Shown in pieces: positions 41,583 to 50,274 of a DNA stretch of 64,000 nt. The notes under the pieces were generated by a model. That model did no database searches and had not been told where the DNA came from. It saw only the letters and a program-made list of their open reading frames with translations. Numbering within the stretch: position 1 is the stretch's first letter; every line of letters begins with the position of its first letter. A program made the position numbers and the translations under genes. This DNA is from an uncultured Collinsella sp. (lineage in GTDB: Bacteria > Actinomycetota > Coriobacteriia > Coriobacteriales > Coriobacteriaceae). The stretch is from positions 33,713-97,712 of the forward strand of contig CABRHX010000005.1 of NCBI GenBank assembly GCA_902470805.1, given 5' to 3'.

Positions 41583-43700
41583 ATGGCATCTGCTGTGGAG
41601 CGTGACGGTCGTACCGTGGTGACCACATGCGGGGGATGCTATGCCGATTGCGCCTTTGCGGCACGCGTTGAGGACGGCCGTGTAGTTGCCGAGCTGCCAG
41701 TGCCGGGACATCCGTGTACGGCTCGTGCTCTGTGCTCCCGCGGGCGGCATCGCCTGTCCATGCCGTTTGACGAGCGCGACCGCATTGTGCACCCCATGCG
41801 ACGCCGCCGGGATGGCTCGGGGTTTGATGCGATTACCTGGGACGAGGCGTTTGCTCAGATTGCCGAGCGCCTTTTGGGGATTGTTGACGAGCGCGGGCCC
41901 CGTGCGCTGGGCATGACACTTGGTGTGCCCTCGTTCGACCGCTACTGGGCGTATCGTTTTATGCATGCGCTGGGTTCGCCTAACGTATACGGTGCCGATG
42001 GCGCCTGCGAGGTAAGCCGGCTTACCGGTTGGGAGCACAGCCTGGGTTATAGTCCCGCCTCCGACCTGTCACATACCGACTGCATCATGTATCTGGGGCG
42101 TTCCATTGTCGATTCGTCGACGATGGGGGCTGTTGATGCGCTCAACGATGCCCGTCGCCGTGGGGCGAAGATTATCGTGGTCGACCCCCGGCGCAGCGGT
42201 TCGGCTGCGCTTGCCGACCGCTGGCTGCGTGTGCGCCCGGGTTGCGACCTGGCCTTGCTGTTGGGCATTGTCCACGTGTTGATTGCCGAGGATCTGTACG
42301 ACCACGAGTTCGTGACCCGCTACACCACAGGCTTTGACGAGCTGGCGCAGGCGGCCGCTGCTTGGACGCCCGAGTGGGCTGAGTCGATGTGCGACGTGCC
42401 GGCCGCAGAGATTGTCGCCACGGCGCGTGATCTCGCTGCCGCCGCGCCTGCTGCGGTGGTGGACGCTGGCTTTCATGGCGGCATTGGAATCGCGTATGCC
42501 AATAGCACCCAGACCGCGCGCGCTATCTGCTTGGTCGATGTGCTGCTGGGCTGCATCGGACACACGGGCGGTGCGCTCAACCCACCGACGCCGCTTGTAT
42601 TGGGCGACCTTGATCCCATGCGCTTTGCGACGCCGCCGGTGCCGCGCGGGCCCAAGCTGGGGTCCGAGCGCTATCCACTGGTCGATCCGGTGCGCGGTCT
42701 GTGCACGACCATCGGTCAGTCGATTCTTGCCGGCGATTTGCGTGGGCTCATCGTCTATGCCAGTAACCCCGGTGCGGGCTATGGCAATGCGCAGGCTTGG
42801 TTGGGCATCTTGCAGCAGCTCGACTTGCTCGTTACGATTGATATTCGCTGGTCCGAGACGGCGCGCGCTTCCGACTTCGTGCTGCCCGATGTGACATATT
42901 TGGAGGCTGACCGCGGCGTGGGTACAGTCGTGGGCCGCAACGACGCGTGCGTGTTCTACCGCAACGCCGTGCTGCCGGTCTTGCATGACGACACGCGACC
43001 GGGGCGGGAGATCTTTGCCGGGTTGGCTGCTGCCTGCGGCGTGGACGAGTACTTCGACTTTTCGCCGGACGACCTTGCGGCGGCCCAGGTGGCGCCCTTT
43101 GGGATCGATCTGGACGAGCTCAAGGAGCGCGGTTGGGCCGATACGGGCGTGGCGCTGCCGTCGCGTACGGGCGAGCCTGTGATCCCCTTGAACGGCGGCA
43201 GGATCGCGCTGGCAAGCGACGTATGGGAGCGAGCCGGCATGGGTCGTGTGGCCAACTGGATCGCGCCGATGGTGGAGCCTGGCCCGGGGATGTTTCGCCT
43301 CATTAGCGGCAATCGACCCTTTGAGTCGCATACCTCGCGCAGGCTCGCGGCCCAAGGTGCCGCCGAGGCTGGATCGGACCTGGATGCCGTGCAGATGAAT
43401 GCCGATGTCGCCGCTCGCATGGGTATCGCCGATGGCGAGGTCGTTGAGCTCGTGAGCGACATGGGCCGCGACCGCGTGCGCGTGGAGACGACGCCCTATC
43501 TGCATCCGGCGTGCATCTTTACGTCGGCTGCTCCCGGTGGGCGTTCGTTTGGCGCCGATGCCGGTGGCGCTCATGCCCTGGGCGTGGGCCCGCTCGACCA
43601 TACGCCGTTGCGTTGGGACCCGTTGACGGGCGCCGCGCTCACCCAGGAAAACGCCGTTCGCGTGGAAAAGATTGTCGCGCGCGGGGATAATGACGAGTAA
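41583..43700 (+). CDS. Molybdopterin oxidoreductase (DMSO reductase family), orphan
   Basis: A 705-residue cytoplasmic enzyme of the DMSO reductase family. N-terminal CGGCYADC with a later ALC gives a C-x2-C-x3-C-x27-C [4Fe-4S] set. The central GADGACEVSRLTG may hold a Cys ligand to molybdenum, as in thiosulfate/polysulfide reductase-like enzymes. VYASNPGAGYGNAQAW, VLPDVTYLEADRG and a C-terminal molydop-binding domain (LISGNRPFESHTSRR) follow. No Tat signal and no iron-sulfur or membrane partner lies next to it. Start: GAAAGGGG upstream of the ATG at 41583. The substrate is unknown; it is not a second formate dehydrogenase by any sign I can see. Confidence 0.85.
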   Translation: MASAVERDGRTVVTTCGGCYADCAFAARVEDGRVVAELPVPGHPCTARALCSRGRHRLSMPFDERDRIVHPMRRRRDGSGFDAITWDEAFAQIAERLLGIVDERGPRALGMTLGVPSFDRYWAYRFMHALGSPNVYGADGACEVSRLTGWEHSLGYSPASDLSHTDCIMYLGRSIVDSSTMGAVDALNDARRRGAKIIVVDPRRSGSAALADRWLRVRPGCDLALLLGIVHVLIAEDLYDHEFVTRYTTGFDELAQAAAAWTPEWAESMCDVPAAEIVATARDLAAAAPAAVVDAGFHGGIGIAYANSTQTARAICLVDVLLGCIGHTGGALNPPTPLVLGDLDPMRFATPPVPRGPKLGSERYPLVDPVRGLCTTIGQSILAGDLRGLIVYASNPGAGYGNAQAWLGILQQLDLLVTIDIRWSETARASDFVLPDVTYLEADRGVGTVVGRNDACVFYRNAVLPVLHDDTRPGREIFAGLAAACGVDEYFDFSPDDLAAAQVAPFGIDLDELKERGWADTGVALPSRTGEPVIPLNGGRIALASDVWERAGMGRVANWIAPMVEPGPGMFRLISGNRPFESHTSRRLAAQGAAEAGSDLDAVQMNADVAARMGIADGEVVELVSDMGRDRVRVETTPYLHPACIFTSAAPGGRSFGADAGGAHALGVGPLDHTPLRWDPLTGAALTQENAVRVEKIVARGDNDE

Positions 43701-43752
43701 TTGACTCAGCTGATGTATTCGACTGATCCACGTTTCTTTTGAAAGGCCGCAC

Positions 43753-45210
43753 ATGAGCGATAGCCAGAACATGTCCGATGAGGTGCGCGCCCGCCTGCGC
43801 GCCATCCCCTCCGTCAACGAGCTGCTCGCAGAGTGGCCGGTGGTGAAGGCCGCGGGGGAGACCTGCGACGCGGTGGTGCATGCCGCCGTCACGGCCGAGC
43901 TCGACGAGGAGCGCGCTGCCATTCGCGCCGGTGTCGCCCCGCGCTCTAAGCGCGACCTGGCCTCGGCCATCGAGTGGCGTGCGCATCGATCCGCACTGCC
44001 GAGCCTGCGTCCTGCCGTCAACGCCACGGGTGTGGTCATCCATACCAACTTGGGCCGCGCCCCGCTTGCGGAGTCGGCCGCCAAGGCCGTGGCCGAGGTC
44101 GCGCGCGGCTACAGCACGCTCGAGTACAGCGTCGACACCTGCTCGCGCGGGTCGCGCAAGGAGCATGCCGCGCAGCTGATCCGCTCACTCACCGGTGCCG
44201 AGGACGCGCTCGTGGTCAACAACAACGCCGCCGCGGTGCTGCTGGTGCTGGCGACCCATGCCGCGGGCAAAGAGGTTATCGTCAGCCGCGGCGAGCTTGT
44301 CGAGATTGGCGGCAGCTTCCGCATCCCCGACGTCATGGCGGCTTCGGGCGCCAAACTCGTCGAGGTCGGCGCCACCAACCGCACGCACCTTGCCGATTAC
44401 GAGCGCGCCATCACGCCCGATACGGCCATGATCCTGAAGGTCCATCCTTCCAACTATCGCATCGAGGGTTTTCACGAGGAAGTGAGCTCAAGGGAGCTCG
44501 CCGCACTGGCCCATAAGCACGGCCTGCTGTTCTATGAAGACCAGGGGTCGGGCGCACTGTTGCCTGACGACATCTTGGTGCGCGGCGGCGAAGAAACCAC
44601 GCCGGCTTCGGTTTCGGCAGGGCTCGATCTGGTGTCGTGCTCGGGCGATAAATTGCTCGGTGCCGCACAGGTGGGCATTATCATGGGCCGTCGCGATCTG
44701 GTCCAGGCTTGCGGCGCACATCCGCTCATGCGCGCTCTGCGCCCGGGCAAACTGGCTCTGTCGGCGCTCGAGGCCACGCTGCGCATCTACATGGACGGTG
44801 CCGATGTTGCCCATCGCGATATTCCGGTGCTCAGCATGCTCACGCTTCCGCGGGCTCATTTGGAGCGACGTGCCCGCAAGCTGCGCGATCGTATGGTCGC
44901 CGGGCTCGATAAGGCCGGTTGCCCGTGCGCCGTTGCGTTGGAGATTGTCGAGGAGTCCTCGACGCCCGGTGGCGGTTCGCTGCCTACCGTGGAGCTGCCC
45001 ACGATGTGCGTTGCCGTGCGCCTTGTTGACGAGCGCCTGACGGTCGACGCGCTCAAGCGCTCGCTTGTCCAGGACTTCGACACACCGGTCGTCACGCGAA
45101 CCTCGCACGATCGCATTTTGTTTGACGTCCGTACGCTTGTGGGCGACCGCGATATCGAGACGGCGGCGTCGACGCTTGTCGCATGCGTTGCCAAGGCGGT
45201 GCGCCGATGA
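43753..45210 (+). CDS. selA: L-seryl-tRNA(Sec) selenium transferase
   Basis: A 485-residue PLP enzyme that converts Ser-tRNA(Sec) to Sec-tRNA(Sec) with selenophosphate from SelD. Marks: RPAVNATGVVIHTNLGRAPL, the GYSTLEYSVDTCSRGSR phosphate-binding area, and the PLP lysine in SCSGDKLLGAAQVG (about K300). The length is in the normal range. GAAAGG precedes the ATG. It overlaps selB by 4 nt (ATGA) and tRNA-Sec follows selB. Confidence 0.95.
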   Translation: MSDSQNMSDEVRARLRAIPSVNELLAEWPVVKAAGETCDAVVHAAVTAELDEERAAIRAGVAPRSKRDLASAIEWRAHRSALPSLRPAVNATGVVIHTNLGRAPLAESAAKAVAEVARGYSTLEYSVDTCSRGSRKEHAAQLIRSLTGAEDALVVNNNAAAVLLVLATHAAGKEVIVSRGELVEIGGSFRIPDVMAASGAKLVEVGATNRTHLADYERAITPDTAMILKVHPSNYRIEGFHEEVSSRELAALAHKHGLLFYEDQGSGALLPDDILVRGGEETTPASVSAGLDLVSCSGDKLLGAAQVGIIMGRRDLVQACGAHPLMRALRPGKLALSALEATLRIYMDGADVAHRDIPVLSMLTLPRAHLERRARKLRDRMVAGLDKAGCPCAVALEIVEESSTPGGGSLPTVELPTMCVAVRLVDERLTVDALKRSLVQDFDTPVVTRTSHDRILFDVRTLVGDRDIETAASTLVACVAKAVRR

Positions 45211-47174
45211 GTGGGGCCGAAGCGTTGGTGGAATGCCCCGTTATCGTAGGTACGGCGGGACATGTCGATCACGGTAAGTCGGCGCTCATCGAGGCGCTGA
45301 CGGGTAAAAACCCCGACCGCCTGGAAGTTGAGCGCCGTCGCGGCATGACGGTTGAGCTTGGCTTTGGCGAGCTGGCGCTGCCGAGTGGCAAGATCGTTGG
45401 CCTGGTTGACGTGCCGGGCCATGCGCATTACTTGCGCGCCATGGTGCAGGGTGCCACAGGTATCGACGTGGCCGTGCTGGTGGTTTCGGCCGTCGAGGGC
45501 GTGATGCCGCAGACCCGCGAGCACGTGCATGTGCTGGAGCTGCTGGGCGTCACACACATGGTGGTCGCGCTGACGATGTGTGACCTGGCCGATGCCGAGA
45601 TGACCGAGCTTGCCGAGCTCGATGTCGATGACTTTTTGTCGGGTACCGTGTTTGCGGGCGCGCCGATTGTGCCCGTGTCGTCTAAGACCGGCGCGGGAAT
45701 CGATGACCTGCTGGCTGCGCTCGACGAGCAGGTAAGTGCCTGCTGGGATGCCTGCCGCGACCGTGCCGAGCGCACCGATGCCGCGCCGCGCCTGCCGATT
45801 GACCGCTGCTTTACGATTAAGGGCGTCGGCACTGTCGTAACGGGAACGCTGCACGATGAGCCGGTTGCGGTGGGCGACGAGCTGATGGCTTTGCCGTCGC
45901 GCACGGCCTGCCGCGTACGCGGGATCCAAGTGCATGGCGACACGCAGCGGGCGCTGCCCGGTCAGCGCGTGGCGCTCAACCTGGTTGGTGACGGCGTCGC
46001 GGCACTTGACCGTGGAGAGATGCTGGGCGTGGCGGGCCGCTTTGGTCAGACGTTGCGCTTTATGATGACGTTCACCTACCTGGGCCGCGAGGGAGCCAAG
46101 CCGCGCGTGCTCGAGTCGGGCGCGCGCGTGCATGTGATGGCCGGCACGGCCGAGGTCGTCGGCCGCATCATGCTTTTGGAGGGCGAGGCCCCCATGGCGG
46201 TGGGCGAGACCCGTACCGTGCAGGTGCGCCTGGAGGAGCCGCTGCCGCTGTGTGCCGGAGACCATGCCGTGGTGCTGTCGTATTCGCCCGTTATGCTCAT
46301 CGGCGGCGGGCGTGTGCTGCTTTCGCGCTGTCGTCGCTCGCGCGAGCTTTCCGAAGGGGAGCGTTCGCTGTATGCGGCGCTCGAGTCCGGCGATATCGCG
46401 GGCGGTGTGGGCGCTTGGCTGGCGCTGCAGACGCTGCCGGTTACGGCGGTTGATGTTGCCGACGCTTTGGATCTTAGTGTCGGCGAGGTCGATGCCGCGC
46501 TGCACGGGTTGGTGGCGCAGGGCGCTGCTTGCGCGCTTGCTGGCTCGGATGGCTCGCTGTATGCAGATGCTTCCGCGCTTGACGCCGCGATGGATACACT
46601 GGCGGCGACCCTGTCAGCCATGCACGCGGCGGCTCCCAAGGAGACGGGCTTTACGCCCGGCGCCGTTGCCCATGCTGCGTGGCCTGCCGCTGATGAAGAC
46701 GTTGCCGCGGCTCTGATTGTCGAGGGCTGCTCGCGTGGCGTGTGCGCCGCCGAGGGCGCCGAGGTATTTGATCCGCACTCAGCCGCCGCTGCCGCACGCG
46801 TGGTGCATGAGGCGTGTGGGCGTATCGTGGCGCTGCTTGATGGGGCCGGCCTCGATGCGCCGACGCTGCCCGAGGTTGGCGAGCAGTTGCAGCTCGATCG
46901 CGACACCATGACGCGTGCCCTGCGCGAGCTTTCGCTCAACCGCTCGATCGTGAAGGTCGAGCGCGACGTTGCCCTGTCCGCTGCCGCCGAGGCCCATGCG
47001 CGCGAGCTCGTCGCCGCCGCTATCGAGACTGCCGGCGGCGCTGCCACCACGAGCGTGCTGCGCGAGGCGCTGGGTGTGTCACGCAAGCGTGCCATCAGCA
47101 TCTTGGAGCACCTGGATGCCGTGCGCTTTACGGTGCTCGACAAGGATGCCGGCGGCCTGCGCTCCCTGCGCTAG
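45207..47174 (+). CDS. selB: Selenocysteine-specific elongation factor SelB
   Basis: A 655-residue GTPase that delivers Sec-tRNA to UGA codons marked by a SECIS. G1 is GTAGHVDHGKSAL, G3 is DVPGHAHYL and G5 is VSSKTG. The G4 position reads LTMCDLAD, so the usual Lys of [NT]KxD is replaced by Met. EF-Tu-like domains 2 and 3 follow, then a C-terminal set of winged-helix domains (about residues 385-655) that bind the SECIS hairpin. Start is the ATG overlapping the selA stop; a TTG at 45183 is an alternative. Confidence 0.94.
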   Translation: MSGAEALVECPVIVGTAGHVDHGKSALIEALTGKNPDRLEVERRRGMTVELGFGELALPSGKIVGLVDVPGHAHYLRAMVQGATGIDVAVLVVSAVEGVMPQTREHVHVLELLGVTHMVVALTMCDLADAEMTELAELDVDDFLSGTVFAGAPIVPVSSKTGAGIDDLLAALDEQVSACWDACRDRAERTDAAPRLPIDRCFTIKGVGTVVTGTLHDEPVAVGDELMALPSRTACRVRGIQVHGDTQRALPGQRVALNLVGDGVAALDRGEMLGVAGRFGQTLRFMMTFTYLGREGAKPRVLESGARVHVMAGTAEVVGRIMLLEGEAPMAVGETRTVQVRLEEPLPLCAGDHAVVLSYSPVMLIGGGRVLLSRCRRSRELSEGERSLYAALESGDIAGGVGAWLALQTLPVTAVDVADALDLSVGEVDAALHGLVAQGAACALAGSDGSLYADASALDAAMDTLAATLSAMHAAAPKETGFTPGAVAHAAWPAADEDVAAALIVEGCSRGVCAAEGAEVFDPHSAAAAARVVHEACGRIVALLDGAGLDAPTLPEVGEQLQLDRDTMTRALRELSLNRSIVKVERDVALSAAAEAHARELVAAAIETAGGAATTSVLREALGVSRKRAISILEHLDAVRFTVLDKDAGGLRSLR

Positions 47175-47210
47175 ATTGGCTGCTCGGTTTGGTAAAATAC
47201 CGCCGCACTT

Positions 47211-47307
47211 GGGAACGGATGGGCTCCGGTGGGCTCCGCGGTCCTCAAAACCGTTGCGAGGCGTGCAAAACGTCTTGGATGTGTTCGATTCACATACGTT
47301 CCCGCCA
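47211..47307 (+). tRNA. selC: tRNA-Sec (TCA)
   Basis: A 97-nt tRNA with acceptor GGGAACG/CGTTCCC, the long extra arm typical of tRNA-Sec, anticodon loop CCTCAAA giving TCA, T arm TTCGATTC and an encoded CCA. It lies 36 nt after selB, so selA, selB and selC are in one block. Confidence 0.96.
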
Positions 47308-47316
47308 TACGCTACC

Positions 47317-47371
47317 AGCGCTTTTGTGCTCGCGGTCTTGCTGCGTGCCGCAAAGGCGCTGTTTTGTTTTT
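47317..47371 (+). terminator. Terminator after tRNA-Sec
   Basis: AGCGCTTTTG pairs with CAAAGGCGCT with one G-T pair, followed by GTTTTGTTTTT. It lies 9 nt after the tRNA, so mobA probably has its own promoter in 47372-47450 or depends on readthrough. Confidence 0.75.
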
Positions 47372-47462
47372 GCACGGGTTTGCCGTGCCGCCCGCTTTAT
47401 CGGCGACGGTATTTGGCTTCGTGTGCCGGGTTTTGAGCATACCGATGGGGGTGGTTTGCCGT

Positions 47463-48095
47463 ATGACTACCGTAAGACGGGCCGATCTTTCTTGTGTCGT
47501 CCAGGCGGGCGGGTTGTCGTCGCGCATGGGTTGCGATAAGGCGCGCATGGCGTTTTGCGGTGAGCCGCTCATCGAGCGCGTACTGGGTCGGCTGGCGCCA
47601 GTTGCCGGCGAGTTGGTCGTGACGACGTCGCGTCCCAGCGAGCTTGCCTATCTTGAGGAGCGCGCGTTTGGCGGCCTGGTGCCGCGTGTGGTGGCGGACC
47701 TTGAAGGCTCGGCGGGCGCAATGCGCGGCATCGCGAGCTCGTTGGCTGCGGCTCGGCTGCCTCTCGTGGCGATAGTTGCCTGCGATATGCCGTTTGTCTC
47801 GCCGGAACTCATTGGCGCGCTTGCCAATCGTGTTGAGGCCGAGGCACTCGACGTGTGCGTGCCGTGCGAGGAGCGGGGGATTGAGCCGCTTTGTGCCGTC
47901 TGGCGCCGTGCCGCATGTGCGCCGGTTGCCCAAGAGCTGCTCTCCTGCGACCGACAGCGCATTCGCTGCCTGATCAATCGCGTTCAGGCCGGTTATATGG
48001 ATGAGCCGCAGATCGTTAAGGCCGCGGGGTCGACGCTCTGCTTCGAGAACGTCAATACGCCCGAGGAGTTTGCGGCGGCCGAGTTACTCGCCTAG
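47463..48095 (+). CDS. mobA: Molybdenum cofactor guanylyltransferase (MobA-like)
   Basis: A 210-residue nucleotidyltransferase that attaches GMP to Mo-molybdopterin. The N-terminal nucleotide-binding loop is VVQAGGLSSRMGCDKARMAF; the metal-binding Asp is in AIVACDMPFVSPE; ENVNTPEEF near the C-terminus is typical. DMSO-reductase-family enzymes such as FdhF need this guanine form. A MocA-like cytidylyltransferase is possible given the hydroxylase downstream, but the ACDMPF/NVNTPEE pair favours MobA. Start at 47463 has GGGGTGG 8 nt upstream; ATG at 47445 is an alternative. Confidence 0.85.
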   Translation: MTTVRRADLSCVVQAGGLSSRMGCDKARMAFCGEPLIERVLGRLAPVAGELVVTTSRPSELAYLEERAFGGLVPRVVADLEGSAGAMRGIASSLAAARLPLVAIVACDMPFVSPELIGALANRVEAEALDVCVPCEERGIEPLCAVWRRAACAPVAQELLSCDRQRIRCLINRVQAGYMDEPQIVKAAGSTLCFENVNTPEEFAAAELLA

Positions 48096-48110
48096 AGGAT
48101 TGGAGTTGCG

Positions 48111-48506
48111 ATGTCTCACGATATTTGTCCCGACACGGGGGAACCTTGTACTTGCGACGGGTCCGAACCCTGTACCTGCGGTTGCGGTGGCTGTGGACAT
48201 ACCGCGGAAGAGGAAGCGGCCGCCGCGGCGTATCGTGAGGCACACCGTGAAGGCCCGACCGGTGATGCCCTCGATCGCGAACGCAAAATCATCGTTTCGT
48301 TCGACAGCACCTTCGATGTGATGGAATGCGAACAGCTGTGTCTTGCCGCCGGCGTGCCTGGGCGCATCATGCCGCTGCCCGGCTCCATCACCGCCGGCTG
48401 CGGGCTGTGCTGGGCCATGCCGTTCTCGGGCGATGCCCTCGCCGCCTTCCGCGCCGCCACCGAGGGCCGCGTAACCCCCGCCGACTACCACCAGCTCGTC
48501 TTCTAA
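48111..48506 (+). CDS. DUF3343 putative Se/S carrier with Cys-rich N-terminal tail
   Basis: A 131-residue protein. The C-terminal 80 residues are DUF3343 (IVSFDSTFDVMECEQLCLAAG, GRIMPLPGSITAGCGLCW). The first 30 residues hold seven cysteines and a His in a short repeated pattern (EPCTCDGS, EPCTCGCG), which looks like a metal- or selenium-binding tail. A charged, Ala-rich linker joins the two parts. It is a paralogue of the gene at 20268 and lies 15 nt after mobA. Its exact role is unknown; selenium transport to a molybdoenzyme is inferred from family context. Confidence 0.8.
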   Translation: MSHDICPDTGEPCTCDGSEPCTCGCGGCGHTAEEEAAAAAYREAHREGPTGDALDRERKIIVSFDSTFDVMECEQLCLAAGVPGRIMPLPGSITAGCGLCWAMPFSGDALAAFRAATEGRVTPADYHQLVF

Positions 48507-48514
48507 TCGCCAAC

Positions 48515-48549
48515 ACCACCACAAAGGTGCCTGTCCCCAATGTGGTGGT
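48515..48549. repeat. ACCACCACA hairpin with a GGTGCCTGTCCCC loop
   Basis: ACCACCACA and TGTGGTGGT form a perfect 9-bp stem around a 17-nt loop containing GGTGCCTGTCCCC. It starts 8 nt after the DUF3343 stop and probably serves as a 3' hairpin. The rest of the 257-nt gap to gdhA is moderately AT-rich and should hold the gdhA promoter, though no clear consensus was found. Confidence 0.55.
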
Positions 48550-48763
48550 TTGGAACACGTGGACGAAACAGCTTCGAAACACGCGATTTGTACGTCGAGT
48601 GCTCAAAAACGCTTCTACCTGCATCGTAATCAAAACGAAACATCCGCCCGTCGGCTTATGCGAAACTTTGCTGCAACAGTGCGATATTATCCATACTCGA
48701 TAAAGCTCGCGGCGCATGGGGCGCCTCGAACGACACTTTTCTTTTCCATCAATTGGAGGAAGC

Positions 48764-50119
48764 ATGAGCTACACGCAGAAAGTTCTCGACGAGCTCAAGG
48801 CCCGCTATCCCGAGCAGCCTGAGTTCATCCAGGCCGCGACCGAGATTCTCGGCACCATCCAGCCGGCGCTCGACGCCCATCCCGAGTACGAGGAGGCCGC
48901 TCTGCTTGAGCGCCTCGTCGAGCCCGAGCGCATCGTTATGTTCCGTGTCCCCTGGGTCGACGACCAGGGTAAGGTCCAGGTCAACCGCGGCTACCGCGTC
49001 GAGTTCAACTCTGCCATTGGACCCTACAAGGGCGGCCTGCGCTTTAACCCGACGGTCACCCTGGGCATGCTTAAGTTCCTGGGCCTGGAGCAGATCCTCA
49101 AGAACAGCCTGACCACCCTTCCCATGGGCGGCGGCAAGGGCGGCTCCGACTTTGACCCCAAGGGCAAGTCCAACAACGAGATCATGCACTTCTGCCAGTC
49201 CTTCATGACCGAGCTCTATCGCCACATCGGTCCCAACACCGACGTTCCCGCCGGCGACCTGGGCGTTGGCGGCCGCGAGGTTGCCTACCTGTTCGGTCAG
49301 TACAAGCGCCTGACCAACGAGTGGACCGGCGTCCTCACCGGCAAGGGCCTCTCCTTTGGCGGCTCGCTCGCCCGTACCGAGGCCACCGGCTACGGTCTGG
49401 CCTACTTTGTGGACGAGTACCTTAAGAGCCGCGGCGACTCCTTCGAGGGCAAGAACGTCGTCGTTCACGGTTCCGGTAACGTCGCCATCTACGCGGTCCA
49501 GAAGGTCGCCCAGCTCGGCGGCAAGGTGCTGGCCTGCTCCGATACCCACGGCTGGGTCGAGGATCCCGACGGCATCGACTACACCGTGCTCGAGCACATC
49601 TACAACAAGAAGCGCTCTGGCCACGACAAGGGCGTTACGCTCGCTATGTATGTCGACGAGAAGCCCAATGCCACGTGGCACGAGGGCGACGGCCGTGGCG
49701 TGTGGCAGCTGCCCTGCGACATCGCGCTGCCCTGCGCACGCGAGAACACGCTGCTGCTCGAGGACGCCCAGGCGCTCGTCGCCAACGGCTGCAAGGTGGT
49801 CGGCGAGGGCGCGAACATGCCCACGACCATCGAGGCCACGACCTACTTCCAGGAGAACGGCGTCGCCTTTATGCCCGGTAAGGCTGCCAACGCCGGCGGC
49901 GTGCTCGTGTCCGGCCTGGAGATGAGCCAGAACGCCGAGCACCTGTCCTGGACCTTCGAGGAGGTCGACGGCAAGCTCGAGCAGCTCATGCGCGGCATGT
50001 TCCACAACGTGGACGATACCGCCAAGGAGTACGGCGAGGAGGGCAACTTCGTCATGGGCGCCAACATCGCCGGCTTCCTGAAGGTCGCTGACGCCATGCT
50101 CGCTCAGGGCGTCTGCTAA
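48764..50119 (+). CDS. gdhA: NADP-type glutamate dehydrogenase
   Basis: A 451-residue hexameric dehydrogenase that makes glutamate from 2-oxoglutarate and ammonium; length and blocks match the E. coli GdhA (small hexameric) class. GPYKGGLRFNPTVTL, the catalytic PMGGGKGGSDFDPKGKS, VPAGDLGVGGREV and the Rossmann VHGSGNVAIYA are all present. TTGGAGGAAGC precedes the ATG at 48764. Single-gene unit with a strong terminator. Confidence 0.95.
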   Translation: MSYTQKVLDELKARYPEQPEFIQAATEILGTIQPALDAHPEYEEAALLERLVEPERIVMFRVPWVDDQGKVQVNRGYRVEFNSAIGPYKGGLRFNPTVTLGMLKFLGLEQILKNSLTTLPMGGGKGGSDFDPKGKSNNEIMHFCQSFMTELYRHIGPNTDVPAGDLGVGGREVAYLFGQYKRLTNEWTGVLTGKGLSFGGSLARTEATGYGLAYFVDEYLKSRGDSFEGKNVVVHGSGNVAIYAVQKVAQLGGKVLACSDTHGWVEDPDGIDYTVLEHIYNKKRSGHDKGVTLAMYVDEKPNATWHEGDGRGVWQLPCDIALPCARENTLLLEDAQALVANGCKVVGEGANMPTTIEATTYFQENGVAFMPGKAANAGGVLVSGLEMSQNAEHLSWTFEEVDGKLEQLMRGMFHNVDDTAKEYGEEGNFVMGANIAGFLKVADAMLAQGVC

Positions 50120-50146
50120 ATCTTCGCTCGATATAGCATCGCAGAA

Positions 50147-50179
50147 GGCTCCCAGTCATCTTGGCTGGGAGCCTTTTTT
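50147..50179 (+). terminator. Terminator of gdhA
   Basis: GGCTCCCAG pairs with CTGGGAGCC around a 9-nt loop, followed by TTTTTT. Confidence 0.94.
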
Positions 50180-50274
50180 GATCCGCATGCGACGGAGGAA
50201 AACGGTTCATTTTGTCCCGACACGAGCTGTGCCCCCTCGTTTGGTACACTTAAAGGTACTGGACAAGTGAAGAG

